This document shows, one piece after another, positions 1 to 9,369 of a DNA stretch of 64,000 bases (positions are counted from its first letter, which is position 1; every line of letters begins with the position of its first letter). The stretch spans positions 124,001-188,000 of the forward strand of contig NZ_FQUZ01000001.1 in the NCBI RefSeq assembly GCF_900129055.1. Reading direction: 5' to 3'. This DNA is from Lampropedia hyalina DSM 16112. Its GTDB lineage: Bacteria; Pseudomonadota; Gammaproteobacteria; Burkholderiales; Burkholderiaceae_C. The notes beneath the pieces are model-generated. The model did not search any database. It was not told where the DNA came from and saw nothing but the letters and a program-made list of their open reading frames with translations. The translations under genes and the position numbers were made by a program.

Positions 1-302
1 AAGACCAGCAGGCCGTGGCCGATCTGCAACAGCAATTCCCGCTGTACGCCGACAACTTCCCGATCTTCTCCGAACAATCGGGCGGCATGGCACAACTGGC
101 TGTCTGGACGGTGCTGGCAGACGCTGGCATCGGTGCCAGTCTGCAACACTACAACCCGCTGATCGATGCAGAAGTCGCCAAGACCTGGGAACTGCCCGAA
201 AGCTGGAAGCTGCGCGCACAACTGCCCTTCGGCTCCAACGAGCAGCCTTTCGGCGAGAAGACTTACATCGACGACGCTGTGCGCTTCAAGACCTTCCGTT
301 GA
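1..302 (+). CDS. nitroreductase family protein, C-terminal part
   Basis: The reading frame is open from the left edge of the window and stops at 300-302, so only about the last 100 residues are seen. The residues QSGGMAQLAVWTVLADAGIG, followed by LQHYNP and a FGSNEQPFGEK stretch near the end, are typical of the Frm2/Hbn1-like branch of FMN-dependent nitroreductases, which reduce nitro or quinone-type substrates with NAD(P)H in the cytoplasm. A GTG at 15 lies in frame but is an internal codon, because the conserved region continues upstream of it. A strong terminator follows, so this is the last gene of its transcript. The substrate is unknown. Confidence 0.85.
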   Translation, partial: DQQAVADLQQQFPLYADNFPIFSEQSGGMAQLAVWTVLADAGIGASLQHYNPLIDAEVAKTWELPESWKLRAQLPFGSNEQPFGEKTYIDDAVRFKTFR

Positions 303-355
303 AGCAAGCATTCGCTGTCACCTGCCTGAGCACCAATCGGGTGGCAGCTCCCACA

Positions 356-405
356 AGGCACTGCCCCGCTCCATACATTCATGGAAGCGGGGCAGTGCTT
401 TTTTG
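356..405 (+). terminator. rho-independent terminator after the nitroreductase gene
   Basis: GCACTGCCCCGCT (358-370) pairs with AGCGGGGCAGTGC (386-398), and the stem extends through CCAT/ATGG with one bulge. It is followed at once by a run of six T (399-404). The position 55 bases after the stop codon and the strand both fit termination of the upstream nitroreductase gene. Confidence 0.9.
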
Positions 406-460
406 CACCTGCGGTTTCTCAGCCGGGCTATATTCACAGGCCCGGCTGGTCAGTCCATTT

Positions 461-660
461 AAGAAAGTGTTTCCGATTTCAGGACAATACTGTTCAATAC
501 AGAAAATCCCCCGTCATTCCCGCGAAAGCGGGAATCCAGTAGCAAGGTATCCCATTGAGAAGCAAGGTGTTCTTTGGATACGTCGCCACTGGATTCCGGG
601 TCAAGCCCGGAATGACGGTGCGGCTTGTACGGCATCGCCATAAAATCGTAAACACGTTCT
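461..660. repeat. MITE-like palindromic repeat, family 1, copy 1
   Basis: This is a 200-base non-coding element. Its ends are related inverted repeats: GTGTTTCCGATTTCAG at the left and a diverged copy at the right reading AAATCGTAAACACGTTC. Inside lie two hairpins: ATTCCCGCGAAAGCGGGAAT near 516-535, which fits the ATTCCC-N8-GGGAAT pattern of neisserial dRS3-type repeats, and ATTCCGGGTCAAGCCCGGAAT near 593-613. A second copy in the opposite orientation lies at 15544-15744 and matches along its whole length. No transposase is encoded. It lies in the gap between the nitroreductase terminator and the next gene. Confidence 0.85.
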
Positions 661-699
661 AAGCCCATCCCCCAGTCACGCCCACTGCGTTTTGTTGCC

Positions 700-1293
700 A
701 TGAAACGTTTTCGATCGAGTCGAAAGAAAGCCAATGGAATGGCCCTTGATGGCCAGGCGATTGCCTTCCATAGCCATGTGTCGGGTTGGCTTCGATGGCT
801 GGTTGCCGGGTGGTTCGGCCTCATCTCCGGGGTGTTTGTGACGGTGTTTATCGTGCAGTGGCAGCAAATCGATTGGACGAATCGACCCCATTTTCATGAG
901 CTGCTGCTTGCTATCTTGTTCTTTCTCATTTTCCCGCTATCGATTGGGATGCTGGCTCTTTACTACGCGCTGTTTGCGAAGTCCATCGAGTTGCGGCTGG
1001 ATCCAGGCACGGGAGAGGCCGTTCTGAAACGCAAGGGCCTCAATGGCGAGCAGACAACGCACTATCCACTGGGCGCGGTCGAGATTGCCACGATTCGATT
1101 GAAGGCGGAAAACCCTGCCTACGATGAACCGGAAGTCGCACTGCAAATGCCGGATGGCATCAAGGTGGAACTGATCTGTTTCGCAGACGATGGGCAGGCC
1201 AAGGCATGGATCGCCCGGATTCGCCGGGTCATCTCGGCACAGGCCGACAACCCGGACGGAAGTTCTCTATCCGCCCGAAGACCCCACCCCTGA
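700..1293 (+). CDS. hypothetical two-span membrane protein
   Basis: The 197-residue product is not recognised as a named family. It has two hydrophobic segments (about residues 28-52 and 67-90) joined by a short charged loop, followed by a soluble C-terminal part of about 100 residues containing an EVALQMPDGIKVEL stretch, which looks like a beta-rich domain of the kind found in small bacterial membrane proteins with a PH-like tail. The start is uncertain: ATG at 700 lacks a clear ribosome binding site, and an in-frame ATG at 739 is an alternative. Its stop codon directly abuts the stop of the convergent chorismate mutase gene. Confidence 0.6.
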   Translation: MKRFRSSRKKANGMALDGQAIAFHSHVSGWLRWLVAGWFGLISGVFVTVFIVQWQQIDWTNRPHFHELLLAILFFLIFPLSIGMLALYYALFAKSIELRLDPGTGEAVLKRKGLNGEQTTHYPLGAVEIATIRLKAENPAYDEPEVALQMPDGIKVELICFADDGQAKAWIARIRRVISAQADNPDGSSLSARRPHP

Positions 1294-1632
1294 TTATTCC
1301 CCCTGCTGGCGCAGGCGGGCGTACTCCTGGTGTTCGAAGGCGATATAGGCTTCCATCATGCTGCGGTAGATGGCTTCGATGACATCGGGGTTGCCGCCTT
1401 CGGCCTGGGCGCGTTCGCGCACGCGGGCGACGATGAATTCGATGCGGTCTTCGTCGCGCACCTGGTGTTCGCTGTCCTTGATGCGGGCGGCCTGGGTCAT
1501 GTAGCCGCCGCGCTCGACCAGCAGTGGCACGAGGATGTCGTCCAGCGCGTCGATGTGGCGGCGCACGTCTGCCATGCTGGCGCAGTGGGCGGTTTTTTCA
1601 ATGGCGGGGCGTTGTTCGTTCGTTTGGCTCAT
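1294..1632 (-). CDS. chorismate mutase, AroQ type
   Basis: The 112-residue cytoplasmic enzyme would convert chorismate to prephenate for phenylalanine and tyrosine synthesis. The AroQ helical pattern is visible: RRHIDALDDILVPLLVER near the N-terminus, then QAARIK, then RDEDRIEFIVARV, and a C-terminal helix with E in AYIAFEHQEY. The start ATG at 1632 overlaps the trpE stop as ATGA, so the two are translationally coupled; an upstream-extended frame is ignored because that part lies inside trpE. This trpE-chorismate mutase pairing is common in Burkholderiales, where trpG, trpD and trpC normally follow. Here they do not. An isochorismate-pyruvate lyase activity (PchB-like) cannot be excluded. Confidence 0.85.
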   Translation of the reverse strand: MSQTNEQRPAIEKTAHCASMADVRRHIDALDDILVPLLVERGGYMTQAARIKDSEHQVRDEDRIEFIVARVRERAQAEGGNPDVIEAIYRSMMEAYIAFEHQEYARLRQQGE

Positions 1633-3149
1633 TCCAGTCCCTCCTCGACCAGTTCGGCGGCACGCAGTACCGCGCGTGCCTTGTGTTCGGTTTCGCGCCA
1701 TTCCATTTCCGGCACGGAATCGGCCACCACTCCGGCAGCGGCCTGCACATACAGGGTCTGGTTCTTGATGACCCCGGTGCGGATGGCAATGGCCACGTCC
1801 ATGCCACCTGTATAGCTCAGGTAGCCACAGGCTCCACCGTAGATGCCGCGCTTGACCGGCTCCAGTTGGTCGATCAGTTCCATCGCATGCACCTTGGGCG
1901 CGCCCGTGAGCGTGCCCGCCGGAAAGGTGGCCTTGAGCACGTCCATGCTGCTCATGCCCGGCAGCAGCGTGCCTTCCACGTTGCTGACAATGTGCATGAC
2001 GTGGCTGTAACGCTCCACCACGAAGGCTTCGGTGACTTTGACGCTGCCGATTTCGGCAATGCGGCCAATGTCGTTGCGCGCCAGGTCGATCAGCATGACG
2101 TGTTCGGCCCGTTCCTTGGGGTCATGAATCAGCTCCTGCTCGGCGGCCTGATCCTGCTCCGGTGTCTGACCACGCGGGCGTGTGCCGGCCAGTGGGCGGA
2201 TGGTGATTTTCTCGCCCGCATCGGTCTGTTCCTGCCGCACCAGAATTTCCGGGCTGGAGCCGACGACGTGGAAGTCACTGCCCGCCTCGTCCGCACCGCT
2301 GAAGTTGTAGAAGTACATGTACGGGCTGGGGTTGAGCGAACGCAGGGCGCGGTACAGCGACAGCGGGCTGTGCGCAAACGGCTTCTGGATGCGCTGGCCC
2401 ACCTGTACCTGCATGAAATCGCCCGCAAAAATCAGTTCCTGGGCACGCTCCACCGATTGCAGGTAGTCGGCCTTGGCAAAGGTGCGCACGGCGGGCTGCG
2501 GGGTGCTGGCCGATACGGCAGGCACTTGCACGGGCTGGCGCAGACGCTCGCGCAATGCTTGCAGGCGTTGCTGCGCGGCTGTGTAAGCCTGGGGCTGGGC
2601 CGGGTCGGCATAGACCATCAGGTGCAGTTTGCCGCTGAGGTTGTCGATGACGGCCAGTTCGTCGGTGTGCAGCAGCAGGATGTCGGGCAGGTGCAGGTCA
2701 TCGGGCGGGCAGGTGTGCTCCAGCTTTTTCTCGATGTGGCGCACGGTGTCGTAGCCGAAGTATCCGGCCAGACCGCCTGCAAAGCGCGGCATGTCGGGGG
2801 CGGTGGCGACGCGGAAGCGTTGCCGGTAGGCGGCAATGAAGTCCAGCGGATTGCCGCTGGCGGTTTCCACCACTGTGCCATCGGTGACGACTTCGGTGCG
2901 TGCCTCGGATCCGAAGCCCCGTGCCCGCAGCCAGGTACGCGCGGGCAGGCCGATGAAGCTGTAGCGGCCAAAGCGTTCACCGCCCACCACCGATTCCAGC
3001 AGGAAGCTGTTGCGGCCACCGTGGTCGGCATGGGCGAGCTTGAGGTAGAGGGACAGCGGAGTTTCCAGATCGGCAAACGCCTGCGCGGTCAGGGGAATAC
3101 GGTTGTAGCCTTCGGCGGCCAGGCGATCAAATTCCTGTTGGCTTGTCAC
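1629..3149 (-). CDS. trpE: anthranilate synthase component I
   Basis: TrpE makes anthranilate from chorismate and ammonia or glutamine-derived nitrogen, the first step of tryptophan synthesis. The 506-residue product shows the N-terminal TrpE motif ETPLSLYLKL, the chorismate-binding core with SNVEGTL, FPAGTLTGAPK and RGIYGGACGYLSY, and GSSPEILVR. The GTG at 3149 is chosen as start because the protein then begins just before the conserved FDRLAAEGYNRIPL stretch and has the normal family length, with GAAAG about 9 bases upstream; a longer frame reaches 3407 but its extra residues look non-coding. It is coupled to the chorismate mutase gene. The partner amidotransferase gene trpG is not in the window. 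Confidence 0.95.
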   Translation of the reverse strand: MTSQQEFDRLAAEGYNRIPLTAQAFADLETPLSLYLKLAHADHGGRNSFLLESVVGGERFGRYSFIGLPARTWLRARGFGSEARTEVVTDGTVVETASGNPLDFIAAYRQRFRVATAPDMPRFAGGLAGYFGYDTVRHIEKKLEHTCPPDDLHLPDILLLHTDELAVIDNLSGKLHLMVYADPAQPQAYTAAQQRLQALRERLRQPVQVPAVSASTPQPAVRTFAKADYLQSVERAQELIFAGDFMQVQVGQRIQKPFAHSPLSLYRALRSLNPSPYMYFYNFSGADEAGSDFHVVGSSPEILVRQEQTDAGEKITIRPLAGTRPRGQTPEQDQAAEQELIHDPKERAEHVMLIDLARNDIGRIAEIGSVKVTEAFVVERYSHVMHIVSNVEGTLLPGMSSMDVLKATFPAGTLTGAPKVHAMELIDQLEPVKRGIYGGACGYLSYTGGMDVAIAIRTGVIKNQTLYVQAAAGVVADSVPEMEWRETEHKARAVLRAAELVEEGLE

Positions 3150-3476
3150 GGGAATGTCTTTCTTGAGGGGCAAAACACCAGCAAGGGAGAGTGTGGGGGT
3201 TTGCAGTTTATCCGGCTGGGCCTGCCGCATCGGGCACGATGCCCACGGCAAGACCGCAAAGAGTGGGAGAACACATGTCAGCAGGCTGGCTTGCGCCAAA
3301 GCCAGGCTCCTTGACCGGCAACGCGGTCTGCGACGATGAATGCGCTTGGGATAAACATCCGCATAGTTTAGCAAAAACCTTTGTCGGCTCCTGCCACGGC
3401 GAAGCAAAAGGCCACCACGGCTTGTACGGGCAGCGTACCATGAGGGCCTGTGCAGGATGCGACAAAGGAGCGGTAC
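3150..3476. other. divergent intergenic region, trpE / mgtC-like
   Basis: These 327 bases separate the divergently transcribed trpE and MgtC-like genes and must hold both promoters. I searched for a trp leader peptide with tandem Trp codons and for an attenuator hairpin reading toward trpE and saw no convincing one. A good ribosome binding site (AAGGAG) for the plus-strand gene lies at 3465-3470. No other feature is apparent. Confidence 0.4.
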
Positions 3477-4751
3477 ATGGCAGATTTACCGATGGCACTG
3501 GACGAGCTGCTGCGACTGGCCATCGCGCTGGGCATTGGCCTGCTGGTCGGGGCGGAACGGGGCTGGCGCGAGCGCGAGGCCGAAGACCCGCGCCAGAGCG
3601 GCGGCATTCGCACCTTCGGGATTGCCGCGCTGCTGGGCGGGTTGGCCATGCTGATGGGGCAACACCTGGGCGCGCTGGCCTGGGCGGTGCTGTTGCTGGT
3701 GGTGGGTCTGTTCACGGTGGTAGCCTATGTGGTGCACTGGCGGCACACCGGCGATGCAGGCACAACCACCGAACTGGCCCTGCTGGTCACCTTCGTGCTG
3801 GGCAGTCTCTCGGTGGCGGGAATGCCACTGCTGGCGGCCGCCTGCGGCGTGGTGCTGGCACTGGTGCTGAGCCTGAAGGAACGTTTGCACAGGGCCCTGC
3901 AACGCATGAGCCGGGATGAGTTGTCGGGCACGTTCAAGCTGCTGTTCATCTCGCTGGTGGTGCTGCCGGTGCTGCCCAATCAGGGCTATGGGCCGTGGCA
4001 GGTGCTCAACCCCTACAGCATCTGGTGGATGGTGGTGCTGATTGCCGCTCTGGGCTTTGCCGCGTATGTGGCGATCCGGCTGACAGGCACGCGCTACGGG
4101 CTGCTGCTCACTGCGGTGCTGGGCAGCGTGGTCTCGTCCACCGCCGTCACCCTGACGCTGGCCAAGCTGGGCAAGGAACGCGCCCTGCACCCGCTGCTGG
4201 CCAGCGGCCTGCTGCTGGCCTCGGGCCTGATGTTCGTGCGGGTGCTGCTGGAAGTGGGCGTGCTCAACCCGACCCTGCTGACCACACTGCTTGGCCCCTT
4301 GCTGGTGTGCATGGGCGTGTACTTGGGCGGCGCGCTGTATTTCTGGTGGCGGGCACAACAGCAGGCAGAGGCCACCACCGCCACGGCCGCCACCCCGCTC
4401 TCCAACCCCTTCGAGCTGGGGCCTGCCCTGCGCTTTGCCGGGTTGCTGGCCCTGATTCTGCTGCTGGTGCAAGCCGGGCGCGTGTATCTGGGCGATGCCG
4501 GGGTGTATGTGGTGGCGGTGCTGGCGGGCCTGACCGATGTGGATGCCATCACCCTGTCGCTCTCGCGCAGTGCCCTGCACGAGCTGGATGCCCGCGTGGC
4601 CACGCACGGTATCTTCCTCGCAGTGGTCAGCAACAGCCTGGTCAAGCTGGCCCTGATCGGCATCGTCGGTGGCCGCCAATTGCTGCTGGCCACGCTGCCC
4701 GTGGGGCTGGCCGGACTGGGAGCCGGTCTGCTGTGGATGCTGCTGGGATAA
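3477..4751 (+). CDS. MgtC/SapB family membrane protein with DUF4010 domain
   Basis: The 424-residue inner membrane protein starts with an MgtC-type domain: LRLAIALGIGLLVGAERGWR followed by GGIRTF is the signature of the family. Many hydrophobic segments follow, and the C-terminal half matches DUF4010 (LTGTRYGLLLTAVLGSVVSS and LAGLTDVDAITLSLS). ATG 3477 is preferred over an upstream in-frame codon because AAGGAG sits 7 bases before it. MgtC-type proteins are linked to magnesium limitation and acid stress, but this two-domain subgroup has no settled function. It stands alone: a palindromic repeat follows it. Confidence 0.85.
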   Translation: MADLPMALDELLRLAIALGIGLLVGAERGWREREAEDPRQSGGIRTFGIAALLGGLAMLMGQHLGALAWAVLLLVVGLFTVVAYVVHWRHTGDAGTTTELALLVTFVLGSLSVAGMPLLAAACGVVLALVLSLKERLHRALQRMSRDELSGTFKLLFISLVVLPVLPNQGYGPWQVLNPYSIWWMVVLIAALGFAAYVAIRLTGTRYGLLLTAVLGSVVSSTAVTLTLAKLGKERALHPLLASGLLLASGLMFVRVLLEVGVLNPTLLTTLLGPLLVCMGVYLGGALYFWWRAQQQAEATTATAATPLSNPFELGPALRFAGLLALILLLVQAGRVYLGDAGVYVVAVLAGLTDVDAITLSLSRSALHELDARVATHGIFLAVVSNSLVKLALIGIVGGRQLLLATLPVGLAGLGAGLLWMLLG

Positions 4752-4829
4752 CTGCCTGGGCAAGCCCCACCCGTTTTGCACGAACATGGCAGAATGGCCG
4801 CTCCATCGGCAGGCCTGTAAGAACCTGTT

Positions 4830-4998
4830 CTAAGGAAGGTCTGCAAAACCCTTGCGGTAAGCACGCGCCCGCCAGTGGGATGCAGCGCAAGGCGGATTCT
4901 GCGGTCAATAGCGGGGCTATTGACCGCAGAATCCAACGCGGCGATGCGCCTAGTGGCGGGATGCGGGCGGCGCAACGGGTTTTGCAGACCTTCCCTAA
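4830..4998. repeat. palindromic repeat element, family 2, copy 1
   Basis: The 169-base element has 19-base imperfect terminal inverted repeats (GGAAGGTCTGCAAAACCC at the left; its complement at the right) and a perfect central hairpin: an 18-base stem at 4894-4911 and 4917-4934 around a CGGGG loop, with GGTCAATAG / CTATTGACC next to the loop. It fills nearly all of the gap between the MgtC-like gene and ybiB. The core matches the element at 19813-19985. Confidence 0.85.
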
Positions 4999-5010
4999 CA
5001 CCCATACCCC

Positions 5011-5934
5011 ATGAGCATCAGCCACTACATCAAGGAAATCGGGCGCGGCAGGGACGGTGCGCGTGCGCTTGATCGCCTGCACGCGGCCGACCTGTTCGGT
5101 CGGGTGCTCGACCGGCGCGTGAGCGATCTGGAAATCGGTGCCTTCTGCGTGGCCATGCGCATCAAGGGCGAAACCGCCGAAGAAATGGCCGGTTTCATCG
5201 ATGCCACGCGCGAACGCATGACGCTGGTTCCCGCCGCTCCCACTGGCCGCCCCACCGTGGTACTGCCCAGCTACAACGGTGCGCGCAAGTTTCCGGTGCT
5301 GACCCCGTTGCTGGCGCAATGTCTGGTGAATGCCGGTTGCCGCGTCATCGTCCACGGCATGGGCACACAAGAGCCTGGCCGTGTCACCTCTGCCCAGGTG
5401 TTGCAGGCCATGCAAGTGCCGATGCTGGAGTCGGTGGCCGACGTGCAGGACGAGCACATCAATTACCTGCCCATCGCCATGCTCTCGCCCGCATTGCACC
5501 GCCTGCTGGAGGTGCGCTACACCGTGGGCCTGCGCAATTCGGCCCACAGTCTGGTCAAGATCATCAACCCCTGTGCCACACGCGCACTGGTGGTCGGCAG
5601 CTACACCCACGCCGAATACCTGCACGCCATGAATCTGATTTACCGCGAGATCGCCGCCGACGCACTGCTGCTGCGTGGCATCGAAGGCGAATCCGTGGCC
5701 GATGGCCGCCGCGTGCAGGCCATCGATGCCTACATCGGCGGCCTGCACCAGCGTTTGCAGGAGGCACAGACCGGGCGCATCACGCAAGTGCCCGACTGGC
5801 CCCAGGATGTCTCGGCCCCCAGCACCGCCCGCTACATTCAGGCCGTGCTGGCCGGAGATTCTCCCCTGCCCGACCCCATTCAACGGCAAGTCGTGCACAT
5901 TCAGCACGCGCTGCGGTTGATGCAGGGTGTTTAG
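5011..5934 (+). CDS. ybiB: YbiB / TrpD2-family nucleic acid-binding protein
   Basis: The 307-residue product has the nucleoside phosphorylase/phosphoribosyltransferase class II fold: N-terminal helices ([20 protein letters not shown]), then the alpha/beta domain with [18 protein letters not shown] and [19 protein letters not shown]. This is the TrpD2 group related to anthranilate phosphoribosyltransferase but lacking that activity; E. coli YbiB binds nucleic acids and is in the LexA regulon. No SOS box was recognised here because the palindromic repeat ends only 12 bases before the start. The gene is convergent with the CobW-type gene and overlaps its end by four bases. Confidence 0.9.
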   Translation: MSISHYIKEIGRGRDGARALDRLHAADLFGRVLDRRVSDLEIGAFCVAMRIKGETAEEMAGFIDATRERMTLVPAAPTGRPTVVLPSYNGARKFPVLTPLLAQCLVNAGCRVIVHGMGTQEPGRVTSAQVLQAMQVPMLESVADVQDEHINYLPIAMLSPALHRLLEVRYTVGLRNSAHSLVKIINPCATRALVVGSYTHAEYLHAMNLIYREIAADALLLRGIEGESVADGRRVQAIDAYIGGLHQRLQEAQTGRITQVPDWPQDVSAPSTARYIQAVLAGDSPLPDPIQRQVVHIQHALRLMQGV

Positions 5935-7145
5935 TGCCAGTCAGGGAATGGATTGGCAAAGGCCCGCTTCCAGCCCTGCGGCCCCTGGGCCATTTCTGCA
6001 TCGGTCAGCAGGCAGGCATCCAGCTTCTGGCGCAGTGCCGCTTCGTCCATGTTCATGCCGATGAGCACAATTTCCTGCCGCGCATCGCCCACCGACGCAT
6101 CCCACTTCTCCTCGATCAGACGCAATGCCTCAGCATCCTGCGGCCAGTGCTCGCGGGGAACTGCCACCCACCAGTAACCGGCCATGCCGTGCCGCGCCAC
6201 CGCACCCGCCTGCGACCACGAGCCAACATGGTGCGGGTCGCTGGCCAGCCAGAAGAAGCCCTTGGAACGCACCACGCCCGGCCATTCCTGCTGCACCCAG
6301 TCGTAAAAACGCTGCGGATGGAAAGGCCGACGCGCCCGATAGACAAAACTGCCGATGCCATATTCCTCGGTTTCCGGCGTGTGCGTGCCGCGCAACTCCT
6401 GCAACCAGCCTGGTGCCTGGGCGGCAGCCTCGAAATCGAACAGGCCGGTGTCCAGCACCCACTCCAGCGGCACTTTCCCGAAGCGGGCATGTTCGATGCG
6501 GGCACGCGGGTTCAGCCCCCTCAAGATGCCTTCCAGCCGTTGCAGCTCCCCAGGGCCGACCAGATCGGTCTTGTTGAGCACGATCACATCACAGAATTCG
6601 ACCTGCTCCACCAGCAGATCAACCACGGTGCGGGCATCCTCCTCGCCCAGCGACTCGCCGCGTGCCTGAAGGCTGTCGCGGGTGCTGTAGTCGCACAGAA
6701 AATTCAGCGCGTCCACCACCGTCACCATCGTGTCCAGACGCGCCACATCGCCCAGGCTGCGGCCGGTTTCGTCGGCGAAGGTGAAGGTCTCGGCCACCGG
6801 CAGGGGTTCGGAAATCCCCGTGGACTCGATCACCAGTTGATCGAAGCGGCCCTCCTGTGCCAGCCGGCTCACTTCCAGCAGCAGGTCTTCGCGCAGTGTG
6901 CAGCAGATGCAGCCATTGCTCATCTCCACCAGTTTTTCATCGGTGCGCGAGAGTTCCGCCCCGCCCTGGCGTACCAGATCGGCATCGATATTCACGTCCG
7001 ACATGTCATTGACGATCACCGCAACGCGGCGACCCTCGCGGTTGTTCAGAATGTGATTGAGCAGCGTGGTCTTGCCCGCTCCCAGAAAGCCCGACAGTAC
7101 CGTGACAGGCAGGCGGGCGGTGTGCAGATTCATCGTGTGTGGCAT
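5931..7145 (-). CDS. CobW/COG0523 family metal-chaperone GTPase
   Basis: The 404-residue cytoplasmic GTPase carries the Walker [10 protein letters not shown], the metal-binding CxCC motif in [20 protein letters not shown] (switch/Walker B region), NKTDL for guanine recognition, and a C-terminal CobW_C domain ending in the NPFPDWH tail typical of the zinc-linked YciC/ZigA/YeiR branch. Such proteins deliver metal, usually Zn, to client proteins. The ATG at 7145 has GAAGG upstream; a TTG at 7163 is less likely. No Zur box was recognised in the 112-base gap before it, so zinc regulation is not shown. It follows ruvA on the same strand but probably has its own promoter. Confidence 0.9.
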   Translation of the reverse strand: MPHTMNLHTARLPVTVLSGFLGAGKTTLLNHILNNREGRRVAVIVNDMSDVNIDADLVRQGGAELSRTDEKLVEMSNGCICCTLREDLLLEVSRLAQEGRFDQLVIESTGISEPLPVAETFTFADETGRSLGDVARLDTMVTVVDALNFLCDYSTRDSLQARGESLGEEDARTVVDLLVEQVEFCDVIVLNKTDLVGPGELQRLEGILRGLNPRARIEHARFGKVPLEWVLDTGLFDFEAAAQAPGWLQELRGTHTPETEEYGIGSFVYRARRPFHPQRFYDWVQQEWPGVVRSKGFFWLASDPHHVGSWSQAGAVARHGMAGYWWVAVPREHWPQDAEALRLIEEKWDASVGDARQEIVLIGMNMDEAALRQKLDACLLTDAEMAQGPQGWKRAFANPFPDWH

Positions 7146-7257
7146 GGTCGTTTTGGCCTTCAAATGAGATCATGGTATCAAGAGTGTCAAGCCCCTCGAT
7201 GGCCACTTTTTCATCTGCCCATGCCTGCGCCTGCACCGGCGCGCCTGAAAATCGCAT

Positions 7258-7824
7258 TCAGCCCAGCGATTGCAGGGCCAGCCGGATGCCGTCGCTCACA
7301 CCCGTGCCTTCCGGCAGCCCCTTGAGGGCAGCCGTGGCCTCCTTCTCCGAGTAGCCCAGGGCCATCAGGGCCTGCGCAATATCGTTGTGCGCCTGGCTCG
7401 CCACCGTGGCCACCGGCAGGGCATCGGCAATCTTGCCCTTGAGTTCCAGCAGCAGGCGTTCGGCGGTCTTCTTGCCGATGCCGGGCACCTTGATGAGGCG
7501 GCCACTTTCCTGCAAGGCCACCGCCGATGCCAGATCGTTCACATTCATGCCGCTGAGAATGCCCAGCGCGGTGCGCGGCCCCACGCCGGTAATCTTCACC
7601 AGCTCACGGAAAGCCGCACGCTCCTCCAGCGTGCCGAAGCCATAGAGCAGTTGCGCATCCTCGCGCACGATAAACTGCGTCCACAGGCTTGTTTTCTGGC
7701 CCTCCGGCGGCAAGTGATAGAAGGTGTTCATGGACACCTGCACCTCATAGCCCACACCGTGGCAGTCCAGCAGCACCTGGGGCGGGGCTTTCTCCAGCAC
7801 AAGCCCTGTCAATTTGCCTATCAT
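7258..7824 (-). CDS. ruvA: Holliday junction DNA helicase subunit RuvA
   Basis: RuvA binds four-way junctions and loads the RuvB motor for branch migration. The 188-residue product begins with the typical MIGKLTG, shows the OB-fold domain with [13 protein letters not shown] and [14 protein letters not shown], the helix-hairpin-helix repeats [14 protein letters not shown] and [19 protein letters not shown], and a C-terminal domain III with [12 protein letters not shown]. The ATG at 7824 is set by the conserved MIGK and by GGGAAG upstream, although the frame is open farther. ruvB and ruvC are not adjacent, which is usual in this order. It is divergent from phoH across 80 bases. Confidence 0.97.
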   Translation of the reverse strand: MIGKLTGLVLEKAPPQVLLDCHGVGYEVQVSMNTFYHLPPEGQKTSLWTQFIVREDAQLLYGFGTLEERAAFRELVKITGVGPRTALGILSGMNVNDLASAVALQESGRLIKVPGIGKKTAERLLLELKGKIADALPVATVASQAHNDIAQALMALGYSEKEATAALKGLPEGTGVSDGIRLALQSLG

Positions 7825-7904
7825 TGCCATTCTTCCCTTCTGAAAACCAGGTTTCCCGTGGGCACCCTGCCCACGCGCCACCGCAACCATCGGCGATTAT
7901 CTGC

Positions 7905-8858
7905 GTGATTCTGCACCACACCTTCCAACCCCCGAACAACCAGCGTCTGGCCCATCTGTGCGGCCCGGCCGACCAGCACCTGCGCAGCATCGAAGTGGCC
8001 ACGCAGACGCGCATCAGCCGTCGGCAGGAGCACTTCAAGGTCGAAGGCACCAGGGCCGGAGCCACCCGCGCCATGGAAGTGCTGCAAGCCCTCTACGAAA
8101 TCGCCGGGCGCGACATCTCGGCCGAACACCTGCACCTGATGCTGGCCAGCAGCACCGCACTGGATGAAGAAGCCGACGGCAGCGCGCGCCTCTCCACCCG
8201 GCGCAGCGACCTGCGCGCACGCACGCCCAACCAGACCGTGTACCTGCAAAACATTGCCGAGCACGACATCACCTTCGGCATCGGCCCGGCGGGCACGGGC
8301 AAGACCTACCTGGCCGTGGCCTGCGCGGTCGATGCGCTGGAGCGCAACGCCGTGCAGCGCATCGTGCTCACCCGCCCCGCCGTCGAAGCGGGCGAACGGC
8401 TGGGCTTCCTGCCCGGCGACCTGACCCAGAAAGTCGATCCCTACCTGCGCCCGCTCTACGATGCCCTCTACGAACTGATGGGCTTCGACCGCGTGCAGAA
8501 AGCCTTCGAGCGCAACGCACTGGAGATCGCACCGCTGGCCTTCATGCGTGGGCGCACCCTCAACAACGCCTTCGTCATCCTGGACGAAGCGCAGAACACC
8601 ACGCCGGAACAGATGAAAATGTTCCTCACCCGCATCGGCTTTGGCGCGAAGGCCGTGATTACCGGCGACACCAGCCAGATCGACCTGCCCAAAGGCACAC
8701 GCAGCGGCCTGCTCGATGCCCGCCACATACTCAAGCGCGTCCAGGGCATTGCCTTCACCGAATTTCACAGCGGCGACGTGGTACGCCACCCGCTGGTGGC
8801 ACGCATCGTCGATGCCTACGATGCCCACACCCCTCCGCATCCAGACCGCGCCGCATGA
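7905..8858 (+). CDS. PhoH-like ATPase
   Basis: The 317-residue cytoplasmic P-loop protein shows GIGPAGTGKTYLAVA (Walker A), FVILDEAQNTTPEQMKMFLTR (Walker B and motif III) and TGDTSQIDLP, preceded by a KH-like N-terminal region. PhoH-family proteins are predicted RNA-associated ATPases and pair with YbeY in the same operon, as here. The start is GTG at 7905: the next residues ILHHTFQPPNNQRLAHLCGP match the usual beginning of betaproteobacterial PhoH, although no strong ribosome binding site precedes it. In-frame sequence extends upstream over ruvA but is not credible coding sequence. Confidence 0.93.
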   Translation: MILHHTFQPPNNQRLAHLCGPADQHLRSIEVATQTRISRRQEHFKVEGTRAGATRAMEVLQALYEIAGRDISAEHLHLMLASSTALDEEADGSARLSTRRSDLRARTPNQTVYLQNIAEHDITFGIGPAGTGKTYLAVACAVDALERNAVQRIVLTRPAVEAGERLGFLPGDLTQKVDPYLRPLYDALYELMGFDRVQKAFERNALEIAPLAFMRGRTLNNAFVILDEAQNTTPEQMKMFLTRIGFGAKAVITGDTSQIDLPKGTRSGLLDARHILKRVQGIAFTEFHSGDVVRHPLVARIVDAYDAHTPPHPDRAA

Positions 8859-8913
8859 ACGCGACCGCCTGCCCCACCCACCACTCACTCACACCACCCG
8901 AAAAGAACCCGTC

Positions 8914-9369
8914 ATGGCCATGCCCGCTCTGAGCCTGTCGCTGCAATTCTCCACCCTGACCGATGCCGCCACGCACCGCGCCGCCCTGCCCCGGCACCAG
9001 GTGGCCCGCTGGATTCGCCACGCGCTGGAGCGCGATGCCGAAATCACCGTGCGCATCGTCGATACCGAAGAAGGCCACCAGCTCAACCACCAGTTCCGCC
9101 ACAAGGACTACGCCACCAACGTGCTGACCTTCGACTACAGCACCGAACCCGTGGTCATGGCCGATCTGGTGCTGTGCGCCCCGGTGATTGCCCGCGAAGC
9201 GCAGGAACAGCACAAATCCCTGCAAGCCCACTACGCCCACATGCTGGTACACGGCACCCTGCACGCCCAGGGCTGGGACCACGAAACCAGCGAAGCCGAC
9301 GCCCAGGAAATGGAAGCGCGGGAAATTCAGATTCTGGCGGGATTGGGGTTTGACAACCCCTATGAATGA
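8914..9369 (+). CDS. ybeY: rRNA maturation endoribonuclease YbeY
   Basis: YbeY is a zinc-dependent RNase that helps mature the 16S rRNA 3' end and acts in 70S quality control. The 151-residue product has the metal-binding motif [12 protein letters not shown] and the conserved [18 protein letters not shown]. The ATG at 8914 follows AAAAGAA; a second ATG at 8920 would also serve. It lies 55 bases after phoH, forming the conserved phoH-ybeY pair; the magnesium/cobalt efflux gene that often comes next is missing. Its 3' end overlaps the end of the convergent lldD by ten bases. Confidence 0.95.
   Translation: MAMPALSLSLQFSTLTDAATHRAALPRHQVARWIRHALERDAEITVRIVDTEEGHQLNHQFRHKDYATNVLTFDYSTEPVVMADLVLCAPVIAREAQEQHKSLQAHYAHMLVHGTLHAQGWDHETSEADAQEMEAREIQILAGLGFDNPYE

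Noticed and set aside
461-660. possible insertion sequence at family 1 repeat
   Set aside because: No transposase gene or long coding frame is present; it is a short non-autonomous repeat.
1524-3314. long plus-strand open frame antisense to trpE
   Set aside because: It is the codon-biased shadow of trpE in high-GC DNA; the product is low-complexity and lacks any family motif.
3150-3476. trp leader or attenuator ahead of trpE
   Set aside because: No short leader with tandem Trp codons and no antiterminator/terminator pair could be identified.
7146-7257. Zur box ahead of the CobW-type gene
   Set aside because: No palindrome resembling a Zur site was found between ruvA and this gene.
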